NCBI RefSeq assembly: GCF_900100355.1
Contig: NZ_FNFH01000003.1
Location: 1-64,000, forward strand
Direction: 5' to 3'
From: Microbulbifer yueqingensis
GTDB taxonomy: Bacteria; Pseudomonadota; Gammaproteobacteria; Pseudomonadales; Cellvibrionaceae
DNA: 64,000 nt
Below the pieces are notes generated by a model that was given only the letters and a program-made list of their open reading frames with translations, searched no databases and had not been told where the DNA came from. How positions within the stretch are numbered: position 1 is the stretch's first letter; every line of letters begins with the position of its first letter. Below are positions 50,654-60,146 of this stretch, piece after piece. The position numbers and the translations under genes are program-made.

Positions 50654-51907
50654 TTGATGCAAATTGCGATTGTCGGTAGCGGTATTTCCGGCCTGACCGC
50701 CGCCTATCTCCTGAACAGGAAGCACGAGATTACCCTGTTTGAGGCGAGCGACCGGCTGGGCGGCCACACGGCCACTATCGATGTCGAAGACGGGGAACGC
50801 GAGTTGCCGATCGATACCGGTTTCATCGTCTTCAATGACTGGACCTATCCGAACTTTATCAAGCTCATGGACCAGCTGGGAGTAGAGTCCCAGCCAACAG
50901 ACATGGGTTTCAGTGTCTGCTCCGACCGTGAATCTTTCGAGTACGCCGGCAATAACCTGGACAGCCTCTTTGCCCAGCGCCGCAATATTTTCAGTCCGGG
51001 TCACTGGCGTATGCTGCGGGACATCGTGCGCTTCAACCGCGCCGCGGTTCGGGACTGGCGGGCGGGCAGGCTGGACGACGGCACGACACTGGGGGAATAC
51101 CTGGACCGTAACGGCTATTCCCGCGAGTTTTCCGAGCGTTACCTGGTACCAATGGGATCGGCGATCTGGTCGGCAAGCATGTCGCAGATGCTCGACTTTT
51201 CCGTCAGTTTCTTTATCCGTTTCTTTTTCAATCACGGGCTGCTGAACATCTTCAACCGGCCCCAGTGGCGTGTCATCAAGGGCGGGTCGCGGGAATACAT
51301 TGGTCCGATGGTGAAGGACTTTACCGGCCGCGTCCGGTTGTCCACGCCGGTGGAGAGGGTGGTACGGGGAGCGAACGGCGTCACCCTCGAGACTGCGGGG
51401 GGGGAAACACACCATTTCGACGCGCTAGTCTTCGCATGCCACTCGGACCAGGCGCTGGCATGCCTGGATGATCCATCGACGGCCGAGCGCGAACTGCTCG
51501 GTGCTATCCCTTATGCCGCCAATTCGGTGGTACTGCATACCGACACGCGCCTGCTGCCGGAGCGCCACCGCAGCTGGGCCAGCTGGAACTACCGCCTGCA
51601 GGACGATTCCACCCGGTTGCCGGTCCTCACCTACAATATGAACATCCTGCAGCGCCTGGATAGCGAGCGGACTTATTGTGTCACCCTGAATGCAGACGAT
51701 AAGATCGATCCGGAGAAAGTCATCCGCCGCTTCGAGTACGCCCACCCGCAGTTCTCTGTAGCAGGCATGCAGGCCCAGCAACAGTGGGAGCAGATTAATG
51801 GTCACAACCACACCTGGTACTGCGGTGCATACTGGCACAACGGTTTTCACGAGGACGGCGTAAACAGTGCGCTGCGCGTGGCGGAAGCGTTCGGGGTGAC
51901 GCTCTGA
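50654..51907 (+). CDS. FAD-dependent oxidoreductase (amine-oxidase fold, COG2907)
   Basis: 417 residues. FAD loop IAIVGSGISGLTAAYLLNRK (residues 3-22) then LFEASDRLGGHTATIDVEDG, and DTGFIVFNDWTYPNFIKLMD. C-terminal HTWYCGAYWHNGFHEDGVNS holds the second flavin contact. This family sits with DUF1365 and CFA synthase in many stress operons and probably oxidises or desaturates a membrane fatty acid. The stop overlaps the next gene by one base. Confidence 0.92.
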   Translation: MMQIAIVGSGISGLTAAYLLNRKHEITLFEASDRLGGHTATIDVEDGERELPIDTGFIVFNDWTYPNFIKLMDQLGVESQPTDMGFSVCSDRESFEYAGNNLDSLFAQRRNIFSPGHWRMLRDIVRFNRAAVRDWRAGRLDDGTTLGEYLDRNGYSREFSERYLVPMGSAIWSASMSQMLDFSVSFFIRFFFNHGLLNIFNRPQWRVIKGGSREYIGPMVKDFTGRVRLSTPVERVVRGANGVTLETAGGETHHFDALVFACHSDQALACLDDPSTAERELLGAIPYAANSVVLHTDTRLLPERHRSWASWNYRLQDDSTRLPVLTYNMNILQRLDSERTYCVTLNADDKIDPEKVIRRFEYAHPQFSVAGMQAQQQWEQINGHNHTWYCGAYWHNGFHEDGVNSALRVAEAFGVTL

Positions 51908-52683
51908 TGGAGAGCGCTATATACAGTGGCTGGGTCCAGCATCGGCGCCGCGCTCCCCGTGAGCACCGCTTCCGTTACCAGGTATTCATGATCTACCTGG
52001 ACCTGGCGGAGCTGGAACAGGTGCTGTCCATAAGTCCCCTATGGTCGCGGCATCCCTGGGCGCCTGCGCGTTTCCGGCGGGAGGACTTTTTTGGGGACCC
52101 TGCACTGGGCATCGATGAGGCTGTGCGCCGGCGTGTGGCGCAAGAGTGTGGGGAGAGACCCGATGGCCCGGTGCGCCTGTTAGCCAACTGGCGCTACTTT
52201 GGCTATAACATGAACCCCATAAGTACCTATTACTGTTTTGATCGCACTGGCAGCGAAGTGCGCTGGGTTTTGCTGGACGTGCACAACACCCCCTGGAACG
52301 AGCGGCACAGTTACGTGCTGGATTGCCGCGACGGCCCGGCAACGGTGCAAAAGGGCGAATTCCAGAAATCCTTTCACGTCTCCCCGTTCATGCCGATGGA
52401 TCAGGGTTATCGCTGGCGCAGCGTTACCCCCGCCGATCGCCTGTCTGTTTCCCTGCAGAACCTGCAGGGCGGGGAGGTGGTCTTCGACGCGATCCTGAGC
52501 CTCCGGCGCGAGGAGATTTCTTCGCGCGCCCTGAACCGAATCCTGATCCGATATCCGCTGATGACCGTAAAAGTCATAACTGCTATCTATTGGCAGGCTT
52601 TCAGGTTGTGGCTCAAGCGCGTACCGATATTTACCCATCCGAATCGCAGCGTTCGGGCCGATGCAGGAGAAAAACGCCAATGA
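51907..52683 (+). CDS. DUF1365 family protein
   Basis: 258 residues. Family motifs: YSGWVQHRRRAPREHRFRYQ at the N-terminus, RPDGPVRLLANWRYFGYNMN, PISTYYCFDRTG, HNTPWNERHSYVLD, KSFHVSPFMPMDQGYRWR. No catalytic chemistry is established for it. It overlaps both neighbours (FAD oxidoreductase by one base, CFA synthase by four), so the three are tightly coupled. Confidence 0.92.
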   Translation: MESAIYSGWVQHRRRAPREHRFRYQVFMIYLDLAELEQVLSISPLWSRHPWAPARFRREDFFGDPALGIDEAVRRRVAQECGERPDGPVRLLANWRYFGYNMNPISTYYCFDRTGSEVRWVLLDVHNTPWNERHSYVLDCRDGPATVQKGEFQKSFHVSPFMPMDQGYRWRSVTPADRLSVSLQNLQGGEVVFDAILSLRREEISSRALNRILIRYPLMTVKVITAIYWQAFRLWLKRVPIFTHPNRSVRADAGEKRQ

Positions 52684-53945
52684 AATCTGTAGGAGCAGGC
52701 GCAGCCGGCCGCGTCGAGGTACAGGATCAGTCCGCATGGTTTACCCAGCTCGCGAGGCGACTGGTACTGGGCAAGCTGAAGAGCCTGGAGCGGGGCCACC
52801 TGGTGGTCGAGGACGGTGACGAAGTTTTCGAATTTGGCCAGCCGGAACGGGATGCCGATGTCTGTGCCCGTATCTGTGTCCATGACGACAGTACCTACAC
52901 GCAGGTACTCTTCAACGGCACTATCGGTTCCGGCGAGGCCTATATGCAGGGCGCCTGGAGTTCCCCTAACCTGGTTGACGTGATCCGGCTGATGGTCAAC
53001 AACATGGCGATGCTGGAGAACATGGATTCCCGCTGGAGTTTCCTGCAGAAAATGGCACTTCGCGTACTACATCGCCTGAATGCCAATACCCGCAGCGGTT
53101 CACGCAAGAATATCGCGGCCCACTACGACCTGGGCAATGACTTTTTCAAGTTGTTCCTTGACTCCACGATGCTCTATTCCTCGGCGATTTTCCCCGCCAG
53201 AGATGCCTCACTGGAGGCTGCGTCGCTGAACAAGCTGGAGACGATCTGCCGCAAGCTGCAGCTGAGCGAGACCGATCACCTGCTGGAGATCGGTACCGGT
53301 TGGGGTGGCATGGCCGTTTATGCAGCAAAGAATTATGGTTGCCGGGTGACGACCACCACCATTTCCCGGGAGCAGTATGAGCATGCCCGGGAATGGGTGG
53401 AGCGAGAGGGCCTGGAAGATAAGGTCACCCTGTTGCTGAAAGATTACCGCGACCTGGAAGGACAGTTCGACAAGCTGGTCTCGATCGAGATGATCGAGGC
53501 CGTGGGGCATGAGTACTATCGCGATTTCTTTTCCCGGTGCAGCCGGCTACTGAAGGAAGACGGGTTGATGGTGATGCAGGCCATCACCATCCAGGACCAG
53601 CGTTATGACCGCTACCGGAAAGAGGTGGACTTTATCCAGCGGTATATTTTCCCCGGTGGATGCCTGCCTTCCAACCGTGTGGTGGCGGATCATATTGCTG
53701 ACAGTACCGATATGCAGATAGTCGGCCTGGAAGATATTACCTTCCACTATGCTCGCACCCTGAATGCCTGGCGCCAGGCATTCTTCGCGCGGCTCGACGA
53801 GGTGAAGCGCCAGGGATTTGACAGCCGTTTCATCCGTATGTGGGACTTCTACCTGTGTTATTGCGAGGGCGGTTTCCTCGAGCGAGTGATCAGCACGGCG
53901 CAGTTCATTTTCGCCAAGCCGCGCTGCAAGGCGCTGCCGGCCTAG
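52680..53945 (+). CDS. Cyclopropane-fatty-acyl-phospholipid synthase family methyltransferase
   Basis: 421 residues from ATG 52680. N-terminal lipid-binding domain (to about residue 130), then IAAHYDLGNDFFKLFLDSTM and AdoMet loop LLEIGTGWGGMAVYAAKNYG, SIEMIEAVGHEYYRDFFSRC, HIADSTDMQIVGLEDITFHY. It transfers a methyl or methylene group from AdoMet to the double bond of a membrane fatty acid. In this RpoE-ChrR context the product may be a cyclopropane, or the methylated precursor of a furan fatty acid as described for Rhodobacter. The first codons (GTAGGAGCAGGC) resemble the REP repeat. Confidence 0.94.
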   Translation: MKSVGAGAAGRVEVQDQSAWFTQLARRLVLGKLKSLERGHLVVEDGDEVFEFGQPERDADVCARICVHDDSTYTQVLFNGTIGSGEAYMQGAWSSPNLVDVIRLMVNNMAMLENMDSRWSFLQKMALRVLHRLNANTRSGSRKNIAAHYDLGNDFFKLFLDSTMLYSSAIFPARDASLEAASLNKLETICRKLQLSETDHLLEIGTGWGGMAVYAAKNYGCRVTTTTISREQYEHAREWVEREGLEDKVTLLLKDYRDLEGQFDKLVSIEMIEAVGHEYYRDFFSRCSRLLKEDGLMVMQAITIQDQRYDRYRKEVDFIQRYIFPGGCLPSNRVVADHIADSTDMQIVGLEDITFHYARTLNAWRQAFFARLDEVKRQGFDSRFIRMWDFYLCYCEGGFLERVISTAQFIFAKPRCKALPA

Positions 53946-53967
53946 CTTCTGGCGGGGCGGAGGGGAT

Positions 53968-54483
53968 ATGTGGCGCATCATCGTCAACGCCCTCCTTTTC
54001 GATATCGCCTGGCCGCTCTGTGTACTGGTAGACAGCGTAGCCGTAATTGTCGCGTTCACGCTGGCCAACCTGTTTATCCATCTGCGCATTGTAGCTGACA
54101 AGCCCAACGAGTGGCTCTGGGTGGGGACCATCTGGCTCTGCGGTGCGTCCATGGACACGCTCGTATTTTCCAGCGGCGTGCTCGTCAATGACGACGGCTC
54201 GCCATTTCCACCTGCGTGGCTCCTGCTGCTATGGGCCAACTTTGCCATGGCCCTGCGCTACAGCATGTTCTTCCTGCAGAAAAGCGCCTGGCTGGCGGTG
54301 GTGCTGGGGGGAGCCTTCGGCCCCTTCAGTTACTGGACCGGCGCCTGGCTGAACGGCACGGTGGAATTCAGCGAGCCGGTGATCCTGTCTGTCTCTGTCC
54401 TCGTAATACTATGGGCCCTGTTCCTGCCGTTCACGACCTGGCTGTCGCGCCGGCGTATTTTCAGCGAGGTTCAAGATGCTTAA
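53968..54483 (+). CDS. DUF2878 membrane protein
   Basis: 171 residues and five hydrophobic helices. Conserved features of the family are LLFDIAWPLCVLVDSVAVIV, WVGTIWLCGASMDTLVFSSG and GAFGPFSYWTGAWLNGTVEF. It follows the CFA gene by 22 bases and overlaps the next gene by eight. Function unknown; it is recurrent in RpoE-ChrR lipid operons. Confidence 0.88.
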   Translation: MWRIIVNALLFDIAWPLCVLVDSVAVIVAFTLANLFIHLRIVADKPNEWLWVGTIWLCGASMDTLVFSSGVLVNDDGSPFPPAWLLLLWANFAMALRYSMFFLQKSAWLAVVLGGAFGPFSYWTGAWLNGTVEFSEPVILSVSVLVILWALFLPFTTWLSRRRIFSEVQDA

Positions 54484-55180
54484 CCTGATCGGGGCACTGG
54501 CCCTGAATACCGCTGTCCACTGTGGATATGAGGGAGAGGTCCGCGCGATCGGACTGGCCCGGCAACCCGGCAGCGGCGAACTCGTCTACTGTGAGTATCA
54601 CCTGCCTGCCAGGGGTCAGCGTAGCCGCGTGCTCTACTACAGCCCGGCGGGCCATCGCATAGCGGAAAAGAAACTGGAATCCCGGGGCGGAGGTTCCCCA
54701 CACAATACTCCGCGGCCGCAGGTTCGGCAGCAGGACTACCGCCATGGCGAGGAGCGCCAGGTGCTGTGGAAGGGGAGTGTATGGCAGTTGCGCTACCGGC
54801 AGGCCGGTGGTGCCAGCTGGGAGAGTGCACGGCTTGAGGCCCACCAAGCCGACGTGGTCGACGCGGGCTTCGACGCTTTCGTGCGCCAGAACTGGAGCCG
54901 CCTGGCGGCCGGGGAGCCGGTGGAATTCAGCTTTGCCTCACCCTTACACGGTCGGGCGGTAACACTGCGCGCCCGCAAGGTTACATGTAAGAAGGGAGGG
55001 CAGGGTACTCTCTGCCTGCAGGTTGACCTGGCGCAACCGCTGCTGCGGCTGTTTGCCGGCAACCTGTACCTGGTCTACGGGGTTGGCAATCGACAGCTCC
55101 GGACCTTCGACGGCATTGTCAACCTGTTGGATAGCGAGGGTGAGAGCCAGCGGCTGCGGATAGATTACCACTACCCGTGA
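54476..55180 (+). CDS. Unknown protein ending the RpoE-ChrR lipid operon
   Basis: 234 residues from ATG 54476, with GAGG upstream. The N-terminus (LIGALALNTAVHC) is mildly hydrophobic, perhaps a short signal. The body is rich in charged beta-strand pairs (YYSPAGHRIAEKKLESR, GRAVTLRARKVTCKKGGQGT, QLRTFDGIVNLLDSEGESQR), suggesting a soluble barrel-like fold. The overlap with DUF2878 places it in the operon. I do not recognise a family. Confidence 0.75.
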   Translation: MLNLIGALALNTAVHCGYEGEVRAIGLARQPGSGELVYCEYHLPARGQRSRVLYYSPAGHRIAEKKLESRGGGSPHNTPRPQVRQQDYRHGEERQVLWKGSVWQLRYRQAGGASWESARLEAHQADVVDAGFDAFVRQNWSRLAAGEPVEFSFASPLHGRAVTLRARKVTCKKGGQGTLCLQVDLAQPLLRLFAGNLYLVYGVGNRQLRTFDGIVNLLDSEGESQRLRIDYHYP

Positions 55181-55441
55181 GCGAACTTCTGCGGTGATTG
55201 CCCGTGCTTCCCGGCGGTGTCGCCAGTGCCCGGTTCTTGCGAGCTCTACCTTTCTCCATTCTCACCATTTTCACCAGTAATCCTGCGACTTCCCGGTCGG
55301 CGAATTTTCTTGCGCCAACTGGCGCACCCTTCAACTTGCAGCTAAACCTAAAGGGAAAGAGGCGACACGTTTGGGCTGGCCGCGCCGTACGGTGACTGTA
55401 CGCACGGCGGCGAGGGTCAACTCTTGAACCGAGGTAACGAG

Positions 55442-55834
55442 ATGAAGTCTGCAATTCTTTCCGCTGTAGGAATCTACGCCGTTATGACGACCGGGTGTGT
55501 TACCCAGGAACAGGTACCGGGCGCGGGCGGCATCGTGATCGATACCTACGGCGTCAACATGCGCCAGTACCAGCTCGACCTGGCGGACTGCCGCGCTACG
55601 GCCAGCTACGCCAGGGCTGACGCCGGGCGCCGCGGGGTAACCCGGGCCGCGGGCGGTGCCCTGCTGGGCGGCGCGCTGGGGGCCATCGTGGGCGATTCCA
55701 GCAGCGCCGCGGCAGCCGGCGCCGGTGCCGGTGCGCTGCTTGGTGGCGTGTCGGGTGTGGGCAGTTCCTACTCCGAGGAGAGGTACATTGTCAGGAACTG
55801 TCTGCGCGGTCGCGGATATCGCGTGCTGAATTGA
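55442..55834 (+). CDS. Glycine-zipper lipoprotein
   Basis: 130 residues from ATG 55442, preceded by GAGG. A signal sequence ends in MTTGC (lipobox, Cys19). A soluble segment (YGVNMRQYQLDLADCRATAS) precedes a long Gly/Ala zipper (GGALLGGALGAIVGDSSSAA...GALLGGVSGVG), then RNCLRGRGYRVLN. Gly-zipper lipoproteins of this type insert into membranes or bind the cell wall. A terminator follows at 55909. Confidence 0.85.
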   Translation: MKSAILSAVGIYAVMTTGCVTQEQVPGAGGIVIDTYGVNMRQYQLDLADCRATASYARADAGRRGVTRAAGGALLGGALGAIVGDSSSAAAAGAGAGALLGGVSGVGSSYSEERYIVRNCLRGRGYRVLN

Positions 55835-55908
55835 TCTTTTCGTACAGTGTGTGGTCAAAGTTTCAACAGAGCCTGTTGATATTCGGCAATCTCACAGGAC
55901 TTGGCTTG

Positions 55909-55935
55909 AGCCGGGCATGAGCCCGGCTTTTTTTT
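55909..55935 (+). terminator. Intrinsic terminator of the glycine-zipper gene
   Basis: AGCCGGGC and GCCCGGCT pair around ATGA, followed by eight T. It lies 75 bases after the stop. Confidence 0.9.
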
Positions 55936-55983
55936 GCCTGCAGATTACTGGTAGACCGGCATTGGCCGATCCGCAAGACGCAT

Positions 55984-56634
55984 TTACCTGGACAGCGAAA
56001 TCGCCCTGGTGGCCGGGCCCTGGCCGTTGGGCGAAGCAAGGGCGAGAATACGCATGGACATGTCGATATAGTCATTGCCGAGATTGTCGTATTCGCGGTT
56101 GACGTGATAGGGCGTGGCGTGGTCCCGCAGGAAAGTTCCCTCGATACGGAACAGTTCATCGTCCTTGTTTGATTTCAGGTGGCCGGCGACCAGCTGGGTC
56201 AGTTCCTTGAGCACGGCCAGGATCGCAGCGGAGCCGGGATTTGCACTGACGATTGTATCGATTCCCAGTTCCACCGCCTTGCTGCTGACAATTTCCTCAA
56301 CCTGCCCGCCGATGCTATTCAGGTCGGAGTCGCTCTCCATCACCAGTACCGACAGGGCCACGAACTTTCCCGGGTTCCTGGGCCCGTAAACCAGGTGCCC
56401 GTCGCCGAGCATTTTTACCGTGCCACCCCGACGCACTTTGGGGAACGGCATCATATTGAAATCAATTGCGGGACTCGCAACACCGGATTCGTCTATGGCC
56501 ATGGAAACGATGTAGGGCTCGTTGTAGTTCTGGAATGACGAGTCCGCATGCTTCTTGAGCGTGAAGCGGGGGATTGTGATTGCGATGCTGTCGCTCATTG
56601 GGTCGAACGGCGCATTGTAGGGATTATTGGACAT
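55984..56634 (-). CDS. Unknown soluble protein
   Basis: 216 residues from ATG 56634, with AAGGAG seven bases upstream. No signal peptide or membrane helix. N-terminal half is beta-rich (DSIAITIPRFTLKKHADSSF, EPYIVSMAIDESG, PGKFVALSVLVMESDSDLNS), the second half helical (VEEIVSSKAVELGIDTIVSA, AAILAVLKELTQLVAGHLKS). The C-terminus carries YHVNREYDNLGNDYIDMSMR. I do not know the family. Single gene between two terminators. Confidence 0.72.
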   Translation of the reverse strand: MSNNPYNAPFDPMSDSIAITIPRFTLKKHADSSFQNYNEPYIVSMAIDESGVASPAIDFNMMPFPKVRRGGTVKMLGDGHLVYGPRNPGKFVALSVLVMESDSDLNSIGGQVEEIVSSKAVELGIDTIVSANPGSAAILAVLKELTQLVAGHLKSNKDDELFRIEGTFLRDHATPYHVNREYDNLGNDYIDMSMRILALASPNGQGPATRAISLSR

Positions 56635-56794
56635 TTTTGTTCTCCTTGTGCGAACCCCGATTCTACCGCTATTCCCACTGTGTTTTGTACATCCCGCACC
56701 GGCACCTGTGCATGACGGTCGGGGTGGCGGTAGCCACCATGGATGAAAAGCAGCGTGCAATGAAAATGAATATGCGTGCGGGTATCGGCGGCAG

Positions 56795-56845
56795 GGAGAA
56801 AGGGCAAGGAGAAAGGGCAAGGAGAAAGGGCAAGGAGAAAGGGCA
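56795..56845 (+). repeat. 13-bp tandem repeat, about four copies
   Basis: GGAGAAAGGGCAA repeated at 56795, 56808, 56821 and 56834, the last copy imperfect. Purine-only on this strand apart from the C. It lies between two minus-strand genes, upstream of the unknown gene at 55984-56634. Confidence 0.9.
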
Positions 56846-56868
56846 GGGAGTGGGTGAAAAGGGGGAAA

Positions 56869-56902
56869 TAAAAAAGGGCGGTTTCCGGTTGGAAACCGCC
56901 CC
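56869..56902 (-). terminator. Intrinsic terminator of putA
   Basis: On the minus strand GGCGGTTTCC and GGAAACCGCC pair around AACC, followed by a T-rich tract (TTTTTTATTT). It lies 20 bases after the putA stop. Confidence 0.92.
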
Positions 56903-56922
56903 CTGGGGTGCGATACCAGGCT

Positions 56923-59900
56923 CTACTGGGCCAGCGAGAACAACTGGGTGTTGCCGCCGGTCGCCACGGTATTGATGGTCTTGGTCTTCTCGTCGGCGAA
57001 ACGGAACAGGTAGTGCGGCCCGCCCGCCTTGGGCCCGGTGCCGGACAGTCCCTGGCCACCGAACGGATTGACGCCAACGACAGCACCCACCATGTCCCGG
57101 TTGACGTAGCAGTTGCCCACGTTCACGCGCTTGAACACGGCGCCGGCGCGGCCCTCGATGCGGGAATGCAGGCCGAAGGTGAGGCCGTAACCGGTGGCGT
57201 TGATCCGGCGGATGACATCCTCCAGCTCGCCCGCCTTGAAGCGCACCACGTGCAGGAAGGGACCGAACACCTCGCGCTCGAGTACGGAGAAGTCCTCGAT
57301 CTCAACCACCTGCGGGCCGAAGAAGGTGCCCTTCGCCGGCACCTTGTCTCCGTCGAAGGAGAAGAGCGGTTTCGCTTCCTGCTGCATGCGCTCGCGGTGC
57401 TTCTGCAGTGTGCCCAGCGCCTTGGCGTCGATCACCGGACCGATGTCGGTGGACAGCAGGGCAGGGTCGCCCAGGGAAAGCTCCTCGCAGGCACCCTTGA
57501 GCATCTTCAGCAGGTTGTCGGCGATCACGTCCTGCACACACAGGACGCGCAGGGCAGAGCAGCGCTGGCCGGCACTGAGGAATGCCGACTGGATGACATC
57601 GTCCACTACCTGCTCTGGCAGGGCGGTGGAGTCCACGATCATCACATTCTGGCCGCCGGTCTCGGCGATCAGGGGGATGATGGGCCCTTCCTTGTCGGCG
57701 AGCTGGCGGTTGATCAGGCGCGCGGTCTCGGTGGAGCCGGTAAAGGCCACGCCCGAGAGGCGCGGGTCTTCGATCAGCAGCGGGCCCACTGCGGCCCCGG
57801 TACCGGTGATCAGGTGCAGCACCTCTTTCGGTACGCCGGCCTGGTGCATCAGCTCGATGGCCCGGGCGGCAATCAGCGGGGTCTGCTCGGCGGGCTTGGC
57901 AAGCACCGCGTTGCCGGCGGCCAGGGCAGCCACCACCTGGCCGGTAAAGATCGCCAGGGGGAAGTTCCACGGGCTGATGGCCACAAATACGCCGCGCCCG
58001 GTGAGGTAGAGTTCGTTGCTCTCGCCGGTGGGCCCGGGTAGTTCCTGCGGCTCGCTGAAGTGGCGGCGGGCCCCGTTGCCATAATAGCGACAGAAATCCA
58101 CTGCCTCGCGCACCTCGGAGATGCCGTCGTTCAGGGTGCGACCGGCCTCCAGGCAGATCAGTGCCGTCAGGTCGTTGATGTGCTCTTCGTACAGGTCGGC
58201 GATGCGGTCGAGGATTTTTCCGCGCGCGTTGCCGCCCAGCCGGTCCCAGGCCACCTGCGCCTCAGTGGCTGTGCGGTAGGCGGTGTCGATCTGGTGTTTG
58301 TCCGCGTTCGCGGTATGCCCCACCACCTCGCCGGTAGCCGGGTTGTAAACCGGCTCATCGACCTTGCCCATGGCGCCGTTGATGATCGGCCCTCCCTTGA
58401 ACTGCTTGCCGCGCATCTTCTCGACACTCTCCAGCAGTGGTTCCACCGCCAGCGGGTCAGTGAGTTCCATGCCGTGGGAGTTCTTCCGGGGCAGGGGCTC
58501 GCCGCCCAGGAGGATGTCCTCCGGCACCGGAATCTGCGGGTGGCGGTAGGGCTTGCAGTTCTCACTCTGTTCGATGGTGTCCCCCACCAGCTCCTCCACC
58601 GGGGTCTTCTCATCCATGAAGCGGTTGACGAACGAGCTGTTGGCGCCGTTCTCCAGCAGGCGGCGTACCAGGTAGGGCAGCAGGTCCTTGTGGGCGCCCA
58701 CCGGGGCGTATACCCGCACCGGCACGCGCTTGCCGTACACCTTTTCCAGCTGCGCGTACAGCAGGTGGCCCATGCCGTGCAGGCGCTGGAACTCGTAGTT
58801 GTTCTCGTCGCCGGCCATCTCCAGGACCAGGCCCACGGTGTAGGCGTTGTGGGTGGCGAACTGCGGATACACGGCGTCGCGGTTGTCCAGCAGCTTCTTG
58901 GCGCAGACCTGGTAGGACAGGTCGGTGTGGCACTTGCGCGTGTACACCGGGTAGTCGGGCAGGCCCAGCTGCTGGGCATGCTTGATTTCGGTATCCCAGT
59001 AGGCGCCCTTGACCAGGCGCACCATGATCTTGCGGCCGGTCTCGCGGCCCAGGGCGATCAGCCAGTCGGCCACGTAGGGGGCGCGCTTCTGGTAGGCCTG
59101 CAGTACAAAGCCCAGGCCCTGCCAGTTGCCCAGCTCCGGCGCGCGCGCCAGGGCCTCGAAGATATCCAGGGAAACATCCAGGCGGTCCGCTTCCTCGGCG
59201 TCGATGTTGAGGCCCATGTCGTACTTGGCCGCGGCAATGCACAGCTCCTTGACGCGGGGCAGCAGCTCGGTCATGACGCGCTCGCGCTGCAGTACACTGT
59301 AGCGCGGGTGCAGGGCGGACAACTTGATGGAGATGCCGTTGGCCTCGATCACATCGCGCTTGTCGTTGTGCTTGCCGATGGTCTCGATTGCGCTCATGTA
59401 CGCATCGAAATAGCGCTTGGCATCGGCCATGGTGCGGGCGCCTTCGCCCAGCATGTCGAAGGAGAAGCGGGTGCCGGGGACATTCTCGGCCGGGCCTCGC
59501 TTCAACGCCTCCTCAATGGTGCGGCCGAGGACATACTGGCCGCCCATGATCTTCATCGCCTGCATCATGGACGCGCGCACCATGGGCTCGCCCATGCGGC
59601 TGACCATGCGCCGCATCCAGTGAGAGGGCTTTTCGGTGATATCCGGGTCCAGCTCGACGATATTGCCGGTAAGCATCAGGCCCCAGGTGGAGGCATTTAC
59701 GAACAGGGAGTCGGACTGGCCACGGTGGCTGGACCAGTTGCCGGAATGCACTTTCTCGGCAATCAGTTTATCGGCAGTATCCGCATCCGGTACCCGCAGG
59801 AGGGACTCGGCCAGGCACATGAGCGCCACGCCCTCCTTGTTGGAGAGGCCGAACTGCTGCAGGAAGGCGTCCAGCGTGCCGCGCTTGCTGCGCTCCTTGC

Positions 59901-60069
59901 GCGACTCGACCACCAGCTCACGGGAGGTGGCGAGGATTTTCTGGCGCAGTGTGTCGCTGGGCCGCGGGGCGGCCAGCAGTTCGCTCACGCACTGGTTTTC
60001 GTCGGCGTGCAGGTACTGGCGGGCCTTCTCGCGCGCGCTGTGCAGGTCCCCGGCGAATTGTGTTGGCAT
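56923..60069 (-). CDS. putA: Bifunctional proline dehydrogenase / P5C dehydrogenase (short PutA)
   Basis: 1048 residues. It oxidises proline to glutamate in two steps with FAD and NAD. The proline dehydrogenase barrel spans about residues 130-470 (LEVVIEAR-type sequence GISIKLSALHPRYS; LVKGAYWDTEIKHAQQLGLP; VRVYAPVGAHKDLLPYLVRR). The aldehyde dehydrogenase half spans 560-1030, with SAGQRCSALR (catalytic Cys837) and AETGGQNVMIV (Glu). It lacks the N-terminal ribbon-helix-helix of long PutA, so it cannot repress itself; the divergent Lrp-type gene is the likely regulator. Membrane-associated in other bacteria. Confidence 0.97.
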   Translation of the reverse strand: MPTQFAGDLHSAREKARQYLHADENQCVSELLAAPRPSDTLRQKILATSRELVVESRKERSKRGTLDAFLQQFGLSNKEGVALMCLAESLLRVPDADTADKLIAEKVHSGNWSSHRGQSDSLFVNASTWGLMLTGNIVELDPDITEKPSHWMRRMVSRMGEPMVRASMMQAMKIMGGQYVLGRTIEEALKRGPAENVPGTRFSFDMLGEGARTMADAKRYFDAYMSAIETIGKHNDKRDVIEANGISIKLSALHPRYSVLQRERVMTELLPRVKELCIAAAKYDMGLNIDAEEADRLDVSLDIFEALARAPELGNWQGLGFVLQAYQKRAPYVADWLIALGRETGRKIMVRLVKGAYWDTEIKHAQQLGLPDYPVYTRKCHTDLSYQVCAKKLLDNRDAVYPQFATHNAYTVGLVLEMAGDENNYEFQRLHGMGHLLYAQLEKVYGKRVPVRVYAPVGAHKDLLPYLVRRLLENGANSSFVNRFMDEKTPVEELVGDTIEQSENCKPYRHPQIPVPEDILLGGEPLPRKNSHGMELTDPLAVEPLLESVEKMRGKQFKGGPIINGAMGKVDEPVYNPATGEVVGHTANADKHQIDTAYRTATEAQVAWDRLGGNARGKILDRIADLYEEHINDLTALICLEAGRTLNDGISEVREAVDFCRYYGNGARRHFSEPQELPGPTGESNELYLTGRGVFVAISPWNFPLAIFTGQVVAALAAGNAVLAKPAEQTPLIAARAIELMHQAGVPKEVLHLITGTGAAVGPLLIEDPRLSGVAFTGSTETARLINRQLADKEGPIIPLIAETGGQNVMIVDSTALPEQVVDDVIQSAFLSAGQRCSALRVLCVQDVIADNLLKMLKGACEELSLGDPALLSTDIGPVIDAKALGTLQKHRERMQQEAKPLFSFDGDKVPAKGTFFGPQVVEIEDFSVLEREVFGPFLHVVRFKAGELEDVIRRINATGYGLTFGLHSRIEGRAGAVFKRVNVGNCYVNRDMVGAVVGVNPFGGQGLSGTGPKAGGPHYLFRFADEKTKTINTVATGGNTQLFSLAQ

Positions 60070-60146
60070 GCTGTCTCCAAAACTCTAGATTGATACCAGA
60101 AGAAAAGTCGGATTATGTGCGATTTTGCTCAGAATTAATCGCCATT

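Noticed and set aside
56795-56845. CRISPR or attachment-site reading of the 13-bp repeats
   Set aside because: The copies are contiguous without spacers, a simple tandem repeat.
58060-60093. 677-codon plus-strand frame opposite putA
   Set aside because: Shadow of putA; no ribosome site and no protein-like pattern.
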